A stretch of 64,000 nucleotides of DNA from an uncultured Flavobacteriales bacterium (lineage in GTDB: Bacteria; Bacteroidota; Bacteroidia; Flavobacteriales; Flavobacteriaceae). The notes beneath the pieces were generated by a model. The model did not search any database. It saw only the letters and a program-made list of their open reading frames with translations, and was not told the DNA's origin. The stretch is taken from positions 1 through 64,000 of the forward strand of contig CAJWBA010000002.1 of the NCBI GenBank assembly GCA_913020155.1, in the 5' to 3' direction. Each line of letters opens with the position of its first letter. The first letter of the stretch is position 1. Made by a program: the position numbers and the translations under genes. This document shows positions 19,290 to 27,837 of this stretch, piece after piece.

Positions 19290-19347
19290 ATAAGAGTGCA
19301 TTTTTTTGATTTTGAATTAAAAACTCACTTTAAAATCAGTAAAATCA

Positions 19348-20034
19348 TCAAACAGCCTCAATCAAACAAAAGCCCATTTTCTTTCGAGTAGCAAACCCGA
19401 GTTGTTCATAGAGCTTTATTGCATGGAAATTATTTTCGTCCACATGCAGAATAGGGGTTTTGTTTTCAGAGAAGATCTTATCGGTAGTTTTTTTTAGTAG
19501 CTGCTTTGCATAACCTCTTTTCCGGAAGTCAGGTAGAGTAACCACAGCGCTAACCTCTGTGTAAGAATTCATTTTGATGCGTTCCCCAGAAGCCGCTATC
19601 AATTTTTTTCTAGAGTAAATACCAAAATAGGATCCCAGCTCTACCGTTTTCTCTTGGATAAACCCAGGCTGTACAAAATTCACTAAATCATAAAGTTGCT
19701 TTTTTTGATCCTCAGAATCAAGACTAATAATCGGTTCGCTAAGTTGTAACTCAAATGGATTGGATAGGACCATTTGATTAGCGGTAAGTTGTTTTTTAAT
19801 TTGCGTTTGCACACCAGCAGTTGGGGGGTCTCCTACTATATAAAAACAAGAGGTAAGCTTACTGTATTGATCCGATGCTGAGTCTGTTGTTCCTATTGCT
19901 CCTTTTCCGCCAAAAGTACTGAACTCGGGTTTGTAAAATTTACAGCCGTCAAATTCAACCGCATATTGCTTGTGCGTTTCTTCTAGGGCGAACCAAACGG
20001 GATTGTCCAGTTTGTGGTCTTCATCTTGATTCAT
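19348..20034 (-). CDS. GNAT family N-acetyltransferase
   Basis: A 228-aa protein whose C-terminal half (about 130-228) is a GNAT domain: EVSAVVTLPDFRKRGYAKQLL contains the R-x-x-G-x-A acetyl-CoA pyrophosphate loop, and LHVDENNFHAIKLYEQLGF is the usual final motif. The N-terminal half is less conserved and may set substrate choice, as in the FR47/GCN5-related two-part proteins. Substrate unknown. It lies downstream of htpG on the same strand but behind a strong terminator, so it is probably expressed independently. Confidence 0.85.
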   Translation of the reverse strand: MNQDEDHKLDNPVWFALEETHKQYAVEFDGCKFYKPEFSTFGGKGAIGTTDSASDQYSKLTSCFYIVGDPPTAGVQTQIKKQLTANQMVLSNPFELQLSEPIISLDSEDQKKQLYDLVNFVQPGFIQEKTVELGSYFGIYSRKKLIAASGERIKMNSYTEVSAVVTLPDFRKRGYAKQLLKKTTDKIFSENKTPILHVDENNFHAIKLYEQLGFATRKKMGFCLIEAV

Positions 20035-20075
20035 TTAATACTGAATCTTTTAGTAAAGCAAGTTAAAAATAGTTC

Positions 20076-20109
20076 AAAAAAGATCTGTCTTTTAAGACAG
20101 ATCTTTTTT
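20076..20109 (-). terminator. rho-independent terminator of htpG
   Basis: A near-perfect inverted repeat: AAAAAAGATCTGTC (20076-20089) against GACAGATCTTTTTT (20096-20109) with a 6-nt loop. On the minus strand the stem begins within the htpG stop codon and ends in a T tract. It would work in both directions. Confidence 0.88.
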
Positions 20110-21991
20110 ATTTAATTAGATCAACAGAGCGAATAATAAATTGGGTAAGCTCTTCCCCTTTGAGTAGGTTCTGTGACAAGCGAGCCAAGTCAAGGGTTTG
20201 TTGAATCAATCGTTCTCGTTTCTTCCTGGTCTTGGTGTTTAATATTTGACCGACTAGTGGGTGATTAGTATTTACCACCAAGGTATACATTTCAGGGAAA
20301 TTTCCAAACATCCCTGCGCCACCTCCGGTTTGCTGCATTTCTTTCATACGACGCATAAATTCAGGTTGCGTCAAAACAAAAGGAAGTTGTGAACTGCTCA
20401 ATGCCTCAAGTTGAATGGTGTATTTCTCTTTGGGTACAACTTTTTCGATAAGGGGAGTAAGCGTCTCTTTTTCCTCATCCGAGAGTTTAGAAACGGTAAC
20501 TTCATCTTTTTTGATCAAATTATCAATGGCATCACCGTCAACTCGAGCAAAAGAAATTTTTTCGTGAGTGCTTTCTAGTTTTTGAATAAGGTGGGGTACA
20601 ATAGGAGAATCTAAAAGTAATACTTGATACCCTTTTTCTTTGGCAGCTTCAATGTAAGAATGCTGCTCATCTTTGTTAGAAGCATAAAGAATAATAAGTT
20701 TTTCATTTTTATCAGTTTGCAGATTTTTAGTAGCCTCTTTTAATTCTTCAAAAGTAAAGTAAGTCCCGTTAACATTAGGGTAGAGTGCAAATTTGTCAGA
20801 CTTTTCGAAGAATTTATCTTCAGAAAGCATACCGTATTCAATAACCACTTTAATGTCATTCCACTTTTGTTCGAAAGCAGCGCGGTCTTTCTTGAAAAGG
20901 CTAGCCAATTTATCAGCTACTTTACGGGTGATGTAGTTGCTAATTTTCTTAACAGCCCCGTCTGCCTGTAAATAACTTCTGGATACGTTAAGTGGAATGT
21001 CTGGAGAATCAATAACTCCGCGAAGCATTGTTAAAAATTCAGGAACAATTCCCTCCACATTATCCGTTACAAAAACTTGGTTTTGGTAGAGCTGAATTCT
21101 ATCTTTTTGAATACTGAGATCATTACTTAGTTTCGGGAAATACAAAATCCCAGTCAAGTTGAAAGGATAGTCTACATTCAAATGAATGTTAAACAAAGGC
21201 TCTTCGAATTGTGATGGATAGAGTTCACGATAAAAAGATTTGTAATCCTCTTCTTTCAAGTCAGCCGGCTGTTGTGTCCAAGCTGGATTCGGGTTATTTA
21301 CAATATTGTCTACGGTTATTTTTTCAGCTTCAGTTCCTTCCGGTGCCCCATCTGGAATAGGAAGGGTTTCTTCCTTGGTTCCAAACTTTATAGCAACCGG
21401 CATGAATTTATTGTACTTATTAAGAAGCTCAGTAATTTTTGCGTTTTCTAAAAACTCAACAGAATCCTCAGCGATATGAAGGATAATTTCTGTTCCTCGT
21501 TCTGTTTTGTCATGAGATTCCAAAGTAAATTCTGGAGACCCGTCACAGCTCCAGTGAGCAGCAGGGTCGTCTTTGAAAGATTTGGTAATTAACTCTACTT
21601 TTTCGGCAACCATAAAGGCGGAGTAGAATCCTAAACCAAAATGCCCAATAATACCACTATCAGCAGCACTATCTTTATATTTTTCCAAAAACTCCTCTGC
21701 ACCAGAAAATGCAACTTGGTTAATGTATTTTTCTACTTCTTCAGAGGTCATACCAATTCCTTGGTCAATGATGTGAAGGGTTTTGTTTTCTTTATCTAGC
21801 TTGATTTCAATTGTGGAGTCGCCAAGCTCTCCAATTGATTCACCTAGATTGCTTAGATGCTTAAATTTAAGTGTTGCATCTGTGGCATTAGAAATGAGTT
21901 CACGTAAAAAAATTTCGTGATCACTGTACAAAAATTTCTTAATGAGGGGAAAAATATTCTCAACAGAAACATTGATTTTACCTTTTGACAT
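20108..21991 (-). CDS. htpG: molecular chaperone HtpG (Hsp90)
   Basis: Bacterial Hsp90, an ATP-driven chaperone (627 aa, full length). The N-terminal GHKL ATPase domain shows RELISNATDAT, DQGIGMT and GHFGLGFYSAFMV (the ATP lid region). The middle domain has the LPLNVSRSYLQ-type segment (here PLNVSRSYLQAD), and the C-terminal dimerisation domain follows. A divergent TetR gene lies 126 bp upstream. A promoter-like pair (22017-22048) precedes it and the terminator overlaps its stop codon, so it is a single-gene unit. Confidence 0.98.
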   Translation of the reverse strand: MSKGKINVSVENIFPLIKKFLYSDHEIFLRELISNATDATLKFKHLSNLGESIGELGDSTIEIKLDKENKTLHIIDQGIGMTSEEVEKYINQVAFSGAEEFLEKYKDSAADSGIIGHFGLGFYSAFMVAEKVELITKSFKDDPAAHWSCDGSPEFTLESHDKTERGTEIILHIAEDSVEFLENAKITELLNKYNKFMPVAIKFGTKEETLPIPDGAPEGTEAEKITVDNIVNNPNPAWTQQPADLKEEDYKSFYRELYPSQFEEPLFNIHLNVDYPFNLTGILYFPKLSNDLSIQKDRIQLYQNQVFVTDNVEGIVPEFLTMLRGVIDSPDIPLNVSRSYLQADGAVKKISNYITRKVADKLASLFKKDRAAFEQKWNDIKVVIEYGMLSEDKFFEKSDKFALYPNVNGTYFTFEELKEATKNLQTDKNEKLIILYASNKDEQHSYIEAAKEKGYQVLLLDSPIVPHLIQKLESTHEKISFARVDGDAIDNLIKKDEVTVSKLSDEEKETLTPLIEKVVPKEKYTIQLEALSSSQLPFVLTQPEFMRRMKEMQQTGGGAGMFGNFPEMYTLVVNTNHPLVGQILNTKTRKKRERLIQQTLDLARLSQNLLKGEELTQFIIRSVDLIK

Positions 21992-22016
21992 AATTTTAAT
22001 TTTTTTTATATCTATT

Positions 22017-22048
22017 CAAAAAAAATACCATTCTTTATTCGCTGACAA
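22017..22048 (-). promoter_or_regulatory. candidate htpG promoter
   Basis: On the minus strand, TTG (22048-22046) is followed after 18 nt by TATTTTTTTTG (22027-22017), a stretched version of the TAnnTTTG box. Spacing fits a Bacteroidota -33/-7 promoter about 25 nt before the htpG ATG. The extra T residues lower confidence. Confidence 0.4.
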
Positions 22049-22075
22049 ATTGGCATTTTATTTTGTTTAATTTTT

Positions 22076-22106
22076 TTGACAAAAAGATAAACAATTTGTA
22101 TTTTTG
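22076..22106 (+). promoter_or_regulatory. promoter of the TetR-ABC1 kinase operon
   Basis: TTG (22076-22078), 20 nt, then TATTTTTG (22099-22106): the best match in the window to the Bacteroidota sigma-ABfr promoter (TTG, about 19-21 nt, TAnnTTTG). The expected transcription start is only a few nt before the ATG at 22118. The TetR protein may bind here, but no clear palindrome was recognised. Confidence 0.6.
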
Positions 22107-22117
22107 TATAAATATAA

Positions 22118-22786
22118 ATGGCAATCATGGCAACAGCAAAAAAGAAAAAAACTTTAAGTATTCTTTCACTCTATATGGACAACGCCTTGGAAAACGAAAA
22201 ATTTCCACTCTCGGTTTACAAATTTTGTAAGGTAAACGGAATAGTGGAATCTGATTTTTACAAAACTTACGCATCTTTAGATTCTGTTAAACTACACATT
22301 TGGCAAGTTTTTTTTGAAAACACAATCAATCTCATTTCTAAAAATGAAAATTTTGATGAGTTGAGTAGGAAAGATCGTTTGTTAACGTTTTATTTTACCT
22401 TTTTTGAAGTTTTACAAATCAATAGAAGCTATGTTTATTTTGCATTAAACCCAGCAGGATCTTCAATGTCTGCAATTGGACAATTGAAAAAACTTAAAAG
22501 TAGATTCAAAAGTTTTACCTCTGATCTTATTGAAGAGGGCAATGATCATAAAAAAATTAGTATTACTAGACACCCAGTCGAATTGTTTTCTGAAGCTGCA
22601 TGGGCTCAATTGTTATTTTTATTAAAATTTTGGTTGGGTGACACTTCCTTGGGTTTTGAAAGAACTGATGAGGCTATTGAAAAATCAGTCACTGTTGCTT
22701 TTGATGTTTTTGACAATACACAGCTCGAAAAATTACTTGATTTCGGAAAGTTTTTATGGAAAGAAAAATTAAATAAAACTTATTGA
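22118..22786 (+). CDS. TetR family transcriptional regulator
   Basis: A 222-aa protein resembling TetR regulators: a helix-turn-helix region at about residues 28-60 (FPLSVYKFCKVNGIVESDFYK, then SLDSVKLHIWQ) and a helical ligand-binding C-terminal domain. The DNA-binding region is divergent and preceded by a lysine-rich tip (ATAKKKK). A second ATG three codons in (22127) is also possible. Its stop overlaps the TTG start of an ABC1-type kinase gene, so the two form an operon and probably a functional pair. Ligand unknown. Confidence 0.75.
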   Translation: MAIMATAKKKKTLSILSLYMDNALENEKFPLSVYKFCKVNGIVESDFYKTYASLDSVKLHIWQVFFENTINLISKNENFDELSRKDRLLTFYFTFFEVLQINRSYVYFALNPAGSSMSAIGQLKKLKSRFKSFTSDLIEEGNDHKKISITRHPVELFSEAAWAQLLFLLKFWLGDTSLGFERTDEAIEKSVTVAFDVFDNTQLEKLLDFGKFLWKEKLNKTY

Positions 22787-24090
22787 AAACACTGGATTAC
22801 ATCCCAACAGGAAAAATAGAACGCGCAGGTAAATTGATGACAACAGGTGTTAAAATAGGAGGGAATTACATCAAATACATTAGAGAGAAAATCACAGATC
22901 CCAAAAATGCAAAAGTTAACTTCGATGAAAACAACGCAGCAGACATTTACGATGGACTTAAAAGCCTCAAAGGAAGTGCACTAAAAGTTGCTCAAATGTT
23001 GAGCATGGAAAAAAACTTATTACCAGGTGCCTATGTTGATAAATTCAGTTTGGCTCAATTTTCTGTGCCTCCATTATCTGGACCATTGGTAAGAAAAACA
23101 TTTAAAAAATATTTAGGCGAATATCCTGAAGAAATTTTTGACACTTTTGAATCCGAATCCGTAAATGCAGCAAGCATTGGACAAGTTCACAAAGCCACAC
23201 ATAATGGCAAAAAACTTGCCGTAAAAATTCAATATCCAGGAGTGGCAAATAGTATTAGTTCAGATTTGACATTGGTAAAGCCCGTTGCAACAAGGTTATT
23301 TAATTTGAAGGGAAAAGACTCAGAAAAATATTTCAAGGAAGTTGAAGGGAAATTGTTAGAGGAAACAAATTACCTTCTAGAATTGGAACAAAGCAAATCA
23401 ATGACCCAGGCGTGTTCGCACATCCCTAACCTCAAATTTCCGAACTACTACAAAGATTTTTCTTGTGATAAAATCCTGACCATGGACTGGATGTCCGGAA
23501 ATCATCTGTCGCAATATACCTCCAAACAAAATGATCCTCATGAAAGCAATTTAATAGGACAAACACTTTGGGACTTTTACATGTACCAGATGCACGTTTT
23601 AAAACGCGTTCATGCAGATCCTCATCCGGGTAACTTTTTGGTTGATGATTCAGCTAATTTGATAGCAATTGACTTTGGATGCATCAAAGATGTTCCAGAT
23701 GATTTTTATGTACCTTATTTCAAATTGGCTCAAAAAGATGCTATGGAAGATCGTGATTTTTTTATTGATAAAATTACAGAGCTAGAAATCCTTAGACCTG
23801 ACGATTCAGCCGCGGATAGCGAATACATAACTGATTTATTTCACGAGTTACTTGGAGTATTGACTTTTCCTTTTCACAATGAAACCTTTGATTTTTCTGA
23901 TGAGATCTTTTGGGGAAAGGTTGCTCAAATGAGTGAAAAACTCTCTAAGGATGAGCAATTACGTAAGCTAAATGGAAATAGGGGTTCAAGGCATTTTCTT
24001 TACATCAACCGTACATTCTTTGGGTTGTACAACTTGTTACATGATTTAAAATCCAATGTTGTTGTAGATAATTACAAAAAGTTCATTTAA
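22783..24090 (+). CDS. ABC1/UbiB-type atypical kinase (AarF family)
   Basis: A 435-aa member of the ABC1/ADCK/UbiB family, atypical ATPase-kinases linked to isoprenoid quinone and lipid metabolism. Visible motifs: the KxGQ region, here K68-V-A-Q71; the alanine-rich loop AASIGQVHKA; AVKIQYPG with the ATP-binding lysine; HADPHPGNF as catalytic loop; and IDFGCIK as metal-binding DFG. The glycine of KxGQ is replaced by alanine. Translation seems to start at a TTG (22783) overlapping the TetR stop (TTGA), so expression would be coupled. No UbiB-type C-terminal membrane segments are evident. Substrate unknown. Confidence 0.9.
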   Translation: MKTLDYIPTGKIERAGKLMTTGVKIGGNYIKYIREKITDPKNAKVNFDENNAADIYDGLKSLKGSALKVAQMLSMEKNLLPGAYVDKFSLAQFSVPPLSGPLVRKTFKKYLGEYPEEIFDTFESESVNAASIGQVHKATHNGKKLAVKIQYPGVANSISSDLTLVKPVATRLFNLKGKDSEKYFKEVEGKLLEETNYLLELEQSKSMTQACSHIPNLKFPNYYKDFSCDKILTMDWMSGNHLSQYTSKQNDPHESNLIGQTLWDFYMYQMHVLKRVHADPHPGNFLVDDSANLIAIDFGCIKDVPDDFYVPYFKLAQKDAMEDRDFFIDKITELEILRPDDSAADSEYITDLFHELLGVLTFPFHNETFDFSDEIFWGKVAQMSEKLSKDEQLRKLNGNRGSRHFLYINRTFFGLYNLLHDLKSNVVVDNYKKFI

Positions 24091-24095
24091 TTTTT

Positions 24096-24126
24096 TTGTT
24101 ATGGTTTCTATTATTATTTACTTTTA
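24096..24126 (+). promoter_or_regulatory. candidate promoter of the KAS III gene
   Basis: TTG (24096-24098), 20 nt, then TACTTTTA (24119-24126), one mismatch from TAnnTTTG. Spacing is canonical for Bacteroidota and the ATG follows 22 nt later. Confidence 0.4.
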
Positions 24127-24148
24127 ATAAAACTACTAATAACAACTT

Positions 24149-25156
24149 ATGTATAATTCAAGAATTATTGGGTTAGGGAAATACCTTCCGGAAAATGTTG
24201 TAACTAACTCCGACCTTTCAAAAATCATGGATACATCCGACGAATGGATTACTGAAAGAACAGGAATAAAAGAGCGTCGCCACATAAAAAAAGGAGATGG
24301 AAACACTACAGCAACAATGGCTCTCAAAGCAACTAAAATTGCTTTGGAACGTGCAAATTTGAAAGCTGAAGATTTGGATTTAATCCTTTTTGCAACACTA
24401 AGTCCTGATTATTACTTCCCGGGTTCTGGTGTTATTCTTCAAGACTTGTTGGGGATTCCAGCCTGCCCTGCGATGGACATTCGCAATCAATGTAGTGGGT
24501 TTATTTATGCATTATCCACTGCGGATCAGTTCATCAAAACAGGAATGTACAAAAACATTTTGGTAGTAGGATCAGAGAACCATTCTGGTGGTTTAGACAT
24601 GACCTCTAGAGGCCGTGGAGTGTCTGTTATTTTTGGAGATGGTGCTGGTGTAGCTGTTTTAACTAGAGAAACAAATACGGATCGAGGCATTATGTCTTCC
24701 CATATTTATTCACAAGGGAAGCATGCTGAGGAATTATCTTTAATTGGCCCCAGTACTCAACGTTGGGTTCCCGAAATAATTGATGCAAACGACCCTGAAG
24801 ATTTAACTTATTATCCATACATGAACGGTCAGGTTGTTTTCAAACACGCAGTAGTTCGTTTCTCAGAAGTAATTAATGAGGGGTTACAAAAAAATAATTG
24901 GCAAGTGAATGATATAGATATCTTGGTTCCTCACCAAGCTAACCTTAGAATTTCACAATTCATTCAAAAGAAATTTGGATTGGACGATCATCAAGTTTAC
25001 AACAATATTATGCGATATGGCAACACAACTGCCGCCTCTATTCCAATTGCTTTGACAGAGGCTTGGGAAGAGGGTAAAATCAAAGAAGGTTCAAAGATAG
25101 TTCTTGCTTCTTTTGGAAGTGGGTTTACATGGGGAAGTTCAATGATAGTCTGGTAA
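24149..25156 (+). CDS. 3-oxoacyl-ACP synthase III family protein
   Basis: A 335-aa thiolase-fold condensing enzyme of the FabH/KAS III type. The catalytic triad is visible: C115 in NQCSGF, H262 in PHQANLR and N292 in YGNTTAAS. The N-terminus (RIIGLGKYLPENVVTNSDL, then DEWITERTGIKERR) is standard. Whether it starts fatty acid synthesis or serves a side pathway cannot be decided, since flavobacteria often carry several paralogues and no fab, acpP or plsX genes are adjacent. A CoA-binding protein gene starts 1 bp after its stop. Confidence 0.9.
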   Translation: MYNSRIIGLGKYLPENVVTNSDLSKIMDTSDEWITERTGIKERRHIKKGDGNTTATMALKATKIALERANLKAEDLDLILFATLSPDYYFPGSGVILQDLLGIPACPAMDIRNQCSGFIYALSTADQFIKTGMYKNILVVGSENHSGGLDMTSRGRGVSVIFGDGAGVAVLTRETNTDRGIMSSHIYSQGKHAEELSLIGPSTQRWVPEIIDANDPEDLTYYPYMNGQVVFKHAVVRFSEVINEGLQKNNWQVNDIDILVPHQANLRISQFIQKKFGLDDHQVYNNIMRYGNTTAASIPIALTEAWEEGKIKEGSKIVLASFGSGFTWGSSMIVW

Positions 25157-25157
25157 G

Positions 25158-25532
25158 ATGCACAATACAAGTAAATCTACTTTAATTCTTGGAGCTTCTT
25201 CAAATCCCGATCGCTATTCTTATAAAGCTTTTTACAAATTGCAAGCTGCTTCACATACTGTATTCGTCTTGGGGTTTCGAGCAGGAGTTCTAGGGAATAC
25301 CACAATACATACAGAACATAAATCGGAATGGGAAAATGTAGATACAGTTACTTTGTATTTGGGTCCAGCTCGTCAAGAAATTTATTACGATTATCTTCTA
25401 AAGTTAAAACCCAGAAGAGTGATTTTTAACCCCGGGACAGAAAATGAAAAATTAGAAAGCCTTTTACAAGAAGCTGGGATCGAAACTGAACAGGCCTGCA
25501 CTTTAGTTTTGCTTGCTACGAATCAGTATTAA
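25158..25532 (+). CDS. CoA-binding domain protein (YccU-like)
   Basis: A 124-aa single Rossmann-fold domain of the CoA_binding_2 type: [17 protein letters not shown] at the start is the nucleotide-binding loop, and [23 protein letters not shown] near the end is the conserved final strand-helix. Such proteins bind CoA-like ligands, but no reaction is established. It begins one base after the KAS III stop, so it is probably co-expressed. Its last 30 bp overlap the 3' end of the convergent symporter gene. Confidence 0.88.
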   Translation: MHNTSKSTLILGASSNPDRYSYKAFYKLQAASHTVFVLGFRAGVLGNTTIHTEHKSEWENVDTVTLYLGPARQEIYYDYLLKLKPRRVIFNPGTENEKLESLLQEAGIETEQACTLVLLATNQY

Positions 25533-26969
25533 ACCCAAAAAAGTAAATATTCCATTGAGGGGTAACAACTCATAGCCAATTTGGTATCCTCCCATAACAG
25601 AAGCCTCTATTTTCCCGAGAATACTACTGATAATTACAGATGTAAAAACTACAATCCAAACATATTTATCTTTGATGGTGTAGTCAGTGAAAATTCCAAA
25701 AGCAAACAATCCTAACAATGGCCCGTAGGTGTACCCTGCAACCGTTAGTAAACTGTCAATAACATTTTCATTTAGGATGTATTTAAAAGAGATAACCACA
25801 AGTACTAGCAGAACACTCATACCAATATGAGTTTTTTTACGAATACTTTTTTGGGTCTTCTGATCTTGTTTTTCTAGGGACAGAAAATCAACGCAAAAAG
25901 AGGTAGTTAATGAAGTAAGGGCACTATCTGCACTGCTGTAAGCCGCAGCAATCAGCCCTAAAATAAATGTAATACCAACTCCCAAACCAAGATTGCCGTT
26001 CAATGCAATTTCTGGGAAAAGTAAATCGGACTTAGCCTTTCCATCAATCATAGGAAGCGAAATTCCTTCCTTTTCTGCATAAATGTAAAGCAGTGCTCCC
26101 AAGAGCATAAAAAGCCCGGTTACAACTACCAATACTAAACTAAAAACTATCATATTTTTTTGTGCATCTTTTAAATTTCGACAGCTCAAATTTTTCTGCA
26201 TCATGTCTTGATCTAAACCCGTCATGCAAATTGTAATGAACACTCCACCGATAAAGGATTTTAAAAAATGATTACGAATAAAAAAAGAATCGGTTACCCA
26301 AATACTGTTGTATTCTTTGAATTTTGCTGATTGCAAAAAATCAATCATATTCCATTCAAGTTCTTTGTTGATATACAGAATTGACAAGAAGACAGCCAAA
26401 ATCATTAAACTGGTTTGAATTGTATCTGTCCATACTATGGTTTTAATTCCTCCTCGCTGTGTGTACAACCATATCAAAAGGATAGAGAGAATAACGGTAA
26501 CTTCAAAAGGTACATTCCACGAATCAAAAATAAATTGTTGTAACACAATTGCCACTAAAAATAAGCGAAAAGCTGCCCCCAAAACTCTCGAAATAAAGAA
26601 GAACAAAGCTCCTGCCAGATGACTGTTTTTTCCAAGCCGTATATTTAAATATTCATAAATAGAAGTTACTTGATTTTTGTAATAAACGGGAAGCAAAACA
26701 AAGGCAACAACAAAATAACCAACCATGTAACCCAAGACTACTTGCAGGTAACTAAACTCAGAAGTTTTGATCCAGCCTGGGACTGAAATAAAGGTAACCC
26801 CAGAAAGTGAGGCCCCCACCATGCCGAAAGCAACCAAATACCATGGTGAGTTCCTATTGGCTGTAAAAAACTCTTTATTGGAATCTTCCCTACCAGTGTA
26901 ATATGAAATGGTTATTAAAACAAAGAAATATCCAAGAATCAAACTAAGAATAAAAACAGGTGTTATCAT
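25503..26969 (-). CDS. sodium:solute symporter (SSS family)
   Basis: A 488-aa integral membrane protein with about 13 hydrophobic segments. The [32 protein letters not shown] segment is the signature of the SSS (SLC5-like) family, and TDTIQT with [26 protein letters not shown] carries the sodium-site serine/threonine residues. It couples substrate uptake across the inner membrane to sodium entry. The substrate (sugar, amino acid, pantothenate, sialic acid) cannot be read from sequence and the neighbours give no clue. It is convergent with, and overlaps, the CoA-binding gene. Confidence 0.93.
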   Translation of the reverse strand: MITPVFILSLILGYFFVLITISYYTGREDSNKEFFTANRNSPWYLVAFGMVGASLSGVTFISVPGWIKTSEFSYLQVVLGYMVGYFVVAFVLLPVYYKNQVTSIYEYLNIRLGKNSHLAGALFFFISRVLGAAFRLFLVAIVLQQFIFDSWNVPFEVTVILSILLIWLYTQRGGIKTIVWTDTIQTSLMILAVFLSILYINKELEWNMIDFLQSAKFKEYNSIWVTDSFFIRNHFLKSFIGGVFITICMTGLDQDMMQKNLSCRNLKDAQKNMIVFSLVLVVVTGLFMLLGALLYIYAEKEGISLPMIDGKAKSDLLFPEIALNGNLGLGVGITFILGLIAAAYSSADSALTSLTTSFCVDFLSLEKQDQKTQKSIRKKTHIGMSVLLVLVVISFKYILNENVIDSLLTVAGYTYGPLLGLFAFGIFTDYTIKDKYVWIVVFTSVIISSILGKIEASVMGGYQIGYELLPLNGIFTFLGLILIRSKQN

Positions 26970-27131
26970 ATGGGTTAAAGGTAAAAAAAGAAAAAAATAA
27001 TCATTGCTTGAGAAACAATATTCTCTGATCTTTTTTATCTAGCGGATTTTCATCCAAGTTAAAATTATTTTTTAATATTGAATACGGGAGTAGTTAATGG
27101 TTCATCAAAGAAAAGGACACGGTTTATTTTG

Positions 27132-27139
27132 TATTTTTG
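27132..27139 (+). promoter_or_regulatory. -7 promoter box of recR
   Basis: TATTTTTG, a perfect TAnnTTTG, lies 5 nt before the chosen recR ATG and inside a longer alternative reading frame, which supports the shorter start and a nearly leaderless mRNA. No good -33 TTG is seen. Confidence 0.45.
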
Positions 27140-27144
27140 TGATC

Positions 27145-27762
27145 ATGGAATTTTCATCTAAACTATTAGAACAAGCCGTTGATCAAATGTCTCAGTTACC
27201 AGGAATTGGAAAAAGAACAGCGTTGCGATTGGTCTTACATTTGCTAAAACAACCCAAAGAACAAACTAAAGAAATCGCATCGGCCCTGAATGTGTTTAGA
27301 TCTGAGATTACTTTTTGTTCTCAATGCCACAATATTGCAGATACCGAGATTTGTGAAATATGTTCAAATTCAAAACGGTCTGATGAACAGATTTGTGTTG
27401 TTGAGGATATAAGAGATGTAATGGCGATTGAAAATACAGGTCAATTTCGAGGAAAGTACCATGTCTTAAATGGAATTATTTCTCCAATTGATGGCGTAGG
27501 ACCTCAAGATTTGACAATTACTTCTTTGGCAGAAAAAGTAAAATCTGGAAAAGTAAAAGAAGTCATATTTGCTTTGAGTGCTACTATGGAGGGAGATACA
27601 ACTACTTTTTACATTCACAAGCAATTATCTGGTTTTGAAGTATTAATATCGACAATTGCTCGTGGAATACCTGTTGGAGATGAATTAGAATATGCTGATG
27701 AGATAACTCTAGGTAGGAGTATTTTAAAGCGAATTCCTTATGAGGACTCCCTTCAAGGGTAG
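27145..27762 (+). CDS. recR: recombination mediator RecR
   Basis: RecR (205 aa) works with RecF and RecO to load RecA at single-strand gaps. The order of domains is textbook: helix-hairpin-helix ([17 protein letters not shown], residues 16-32), C4 zinc finger ([16 protein letters not shown]), and Toprim ([17 protein letters not shown]) with the Walker-B-like end. An in-frame ATG 16 codons upstream (27097) is rejected because [20 protein letters not shown] is the family start and a promoter box lies between. It is divergent from the symporter. Confidence 0.97.
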   Translation: MEFSSKLLEQAVDQMSQLPGIGKRTALRLVLHLLKQPKEQTKEIASALNVFRSEITFCSQCHNIADTEICEICSNSKRSDEQICVVEDIRDVMAIENTGQFRGKYHVLNGIISPIDGVGPQDLTITSLAEKVKSGKVKEVIFALSATMEGDTTTFYIHKQLSGFEVLISTIARGIPVGDELEYADEITLGRSILKRIPYEDSLQG

Positions 27763-27805
27763 CCATAATGTACTTTGATTTTAATAAACTCTTTAATAAT
27801 TTTGA

Positions 27806-27813
27806 TACCTTTG
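27806..27813 (+). promoter_or_regulatory. -7 promoter box of the E2 gene
   Basis: TACCTTTG matches TAnnTTTG, 24 nt before the ATG at 27838. A TTG exists further upstream but the spacing (about 28 nt) is too long to count as a standard -33 element. Confidence 0.4.
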
Positions 27814-27837
27814 TTATACTTTAAAAAGCTTTAAACT

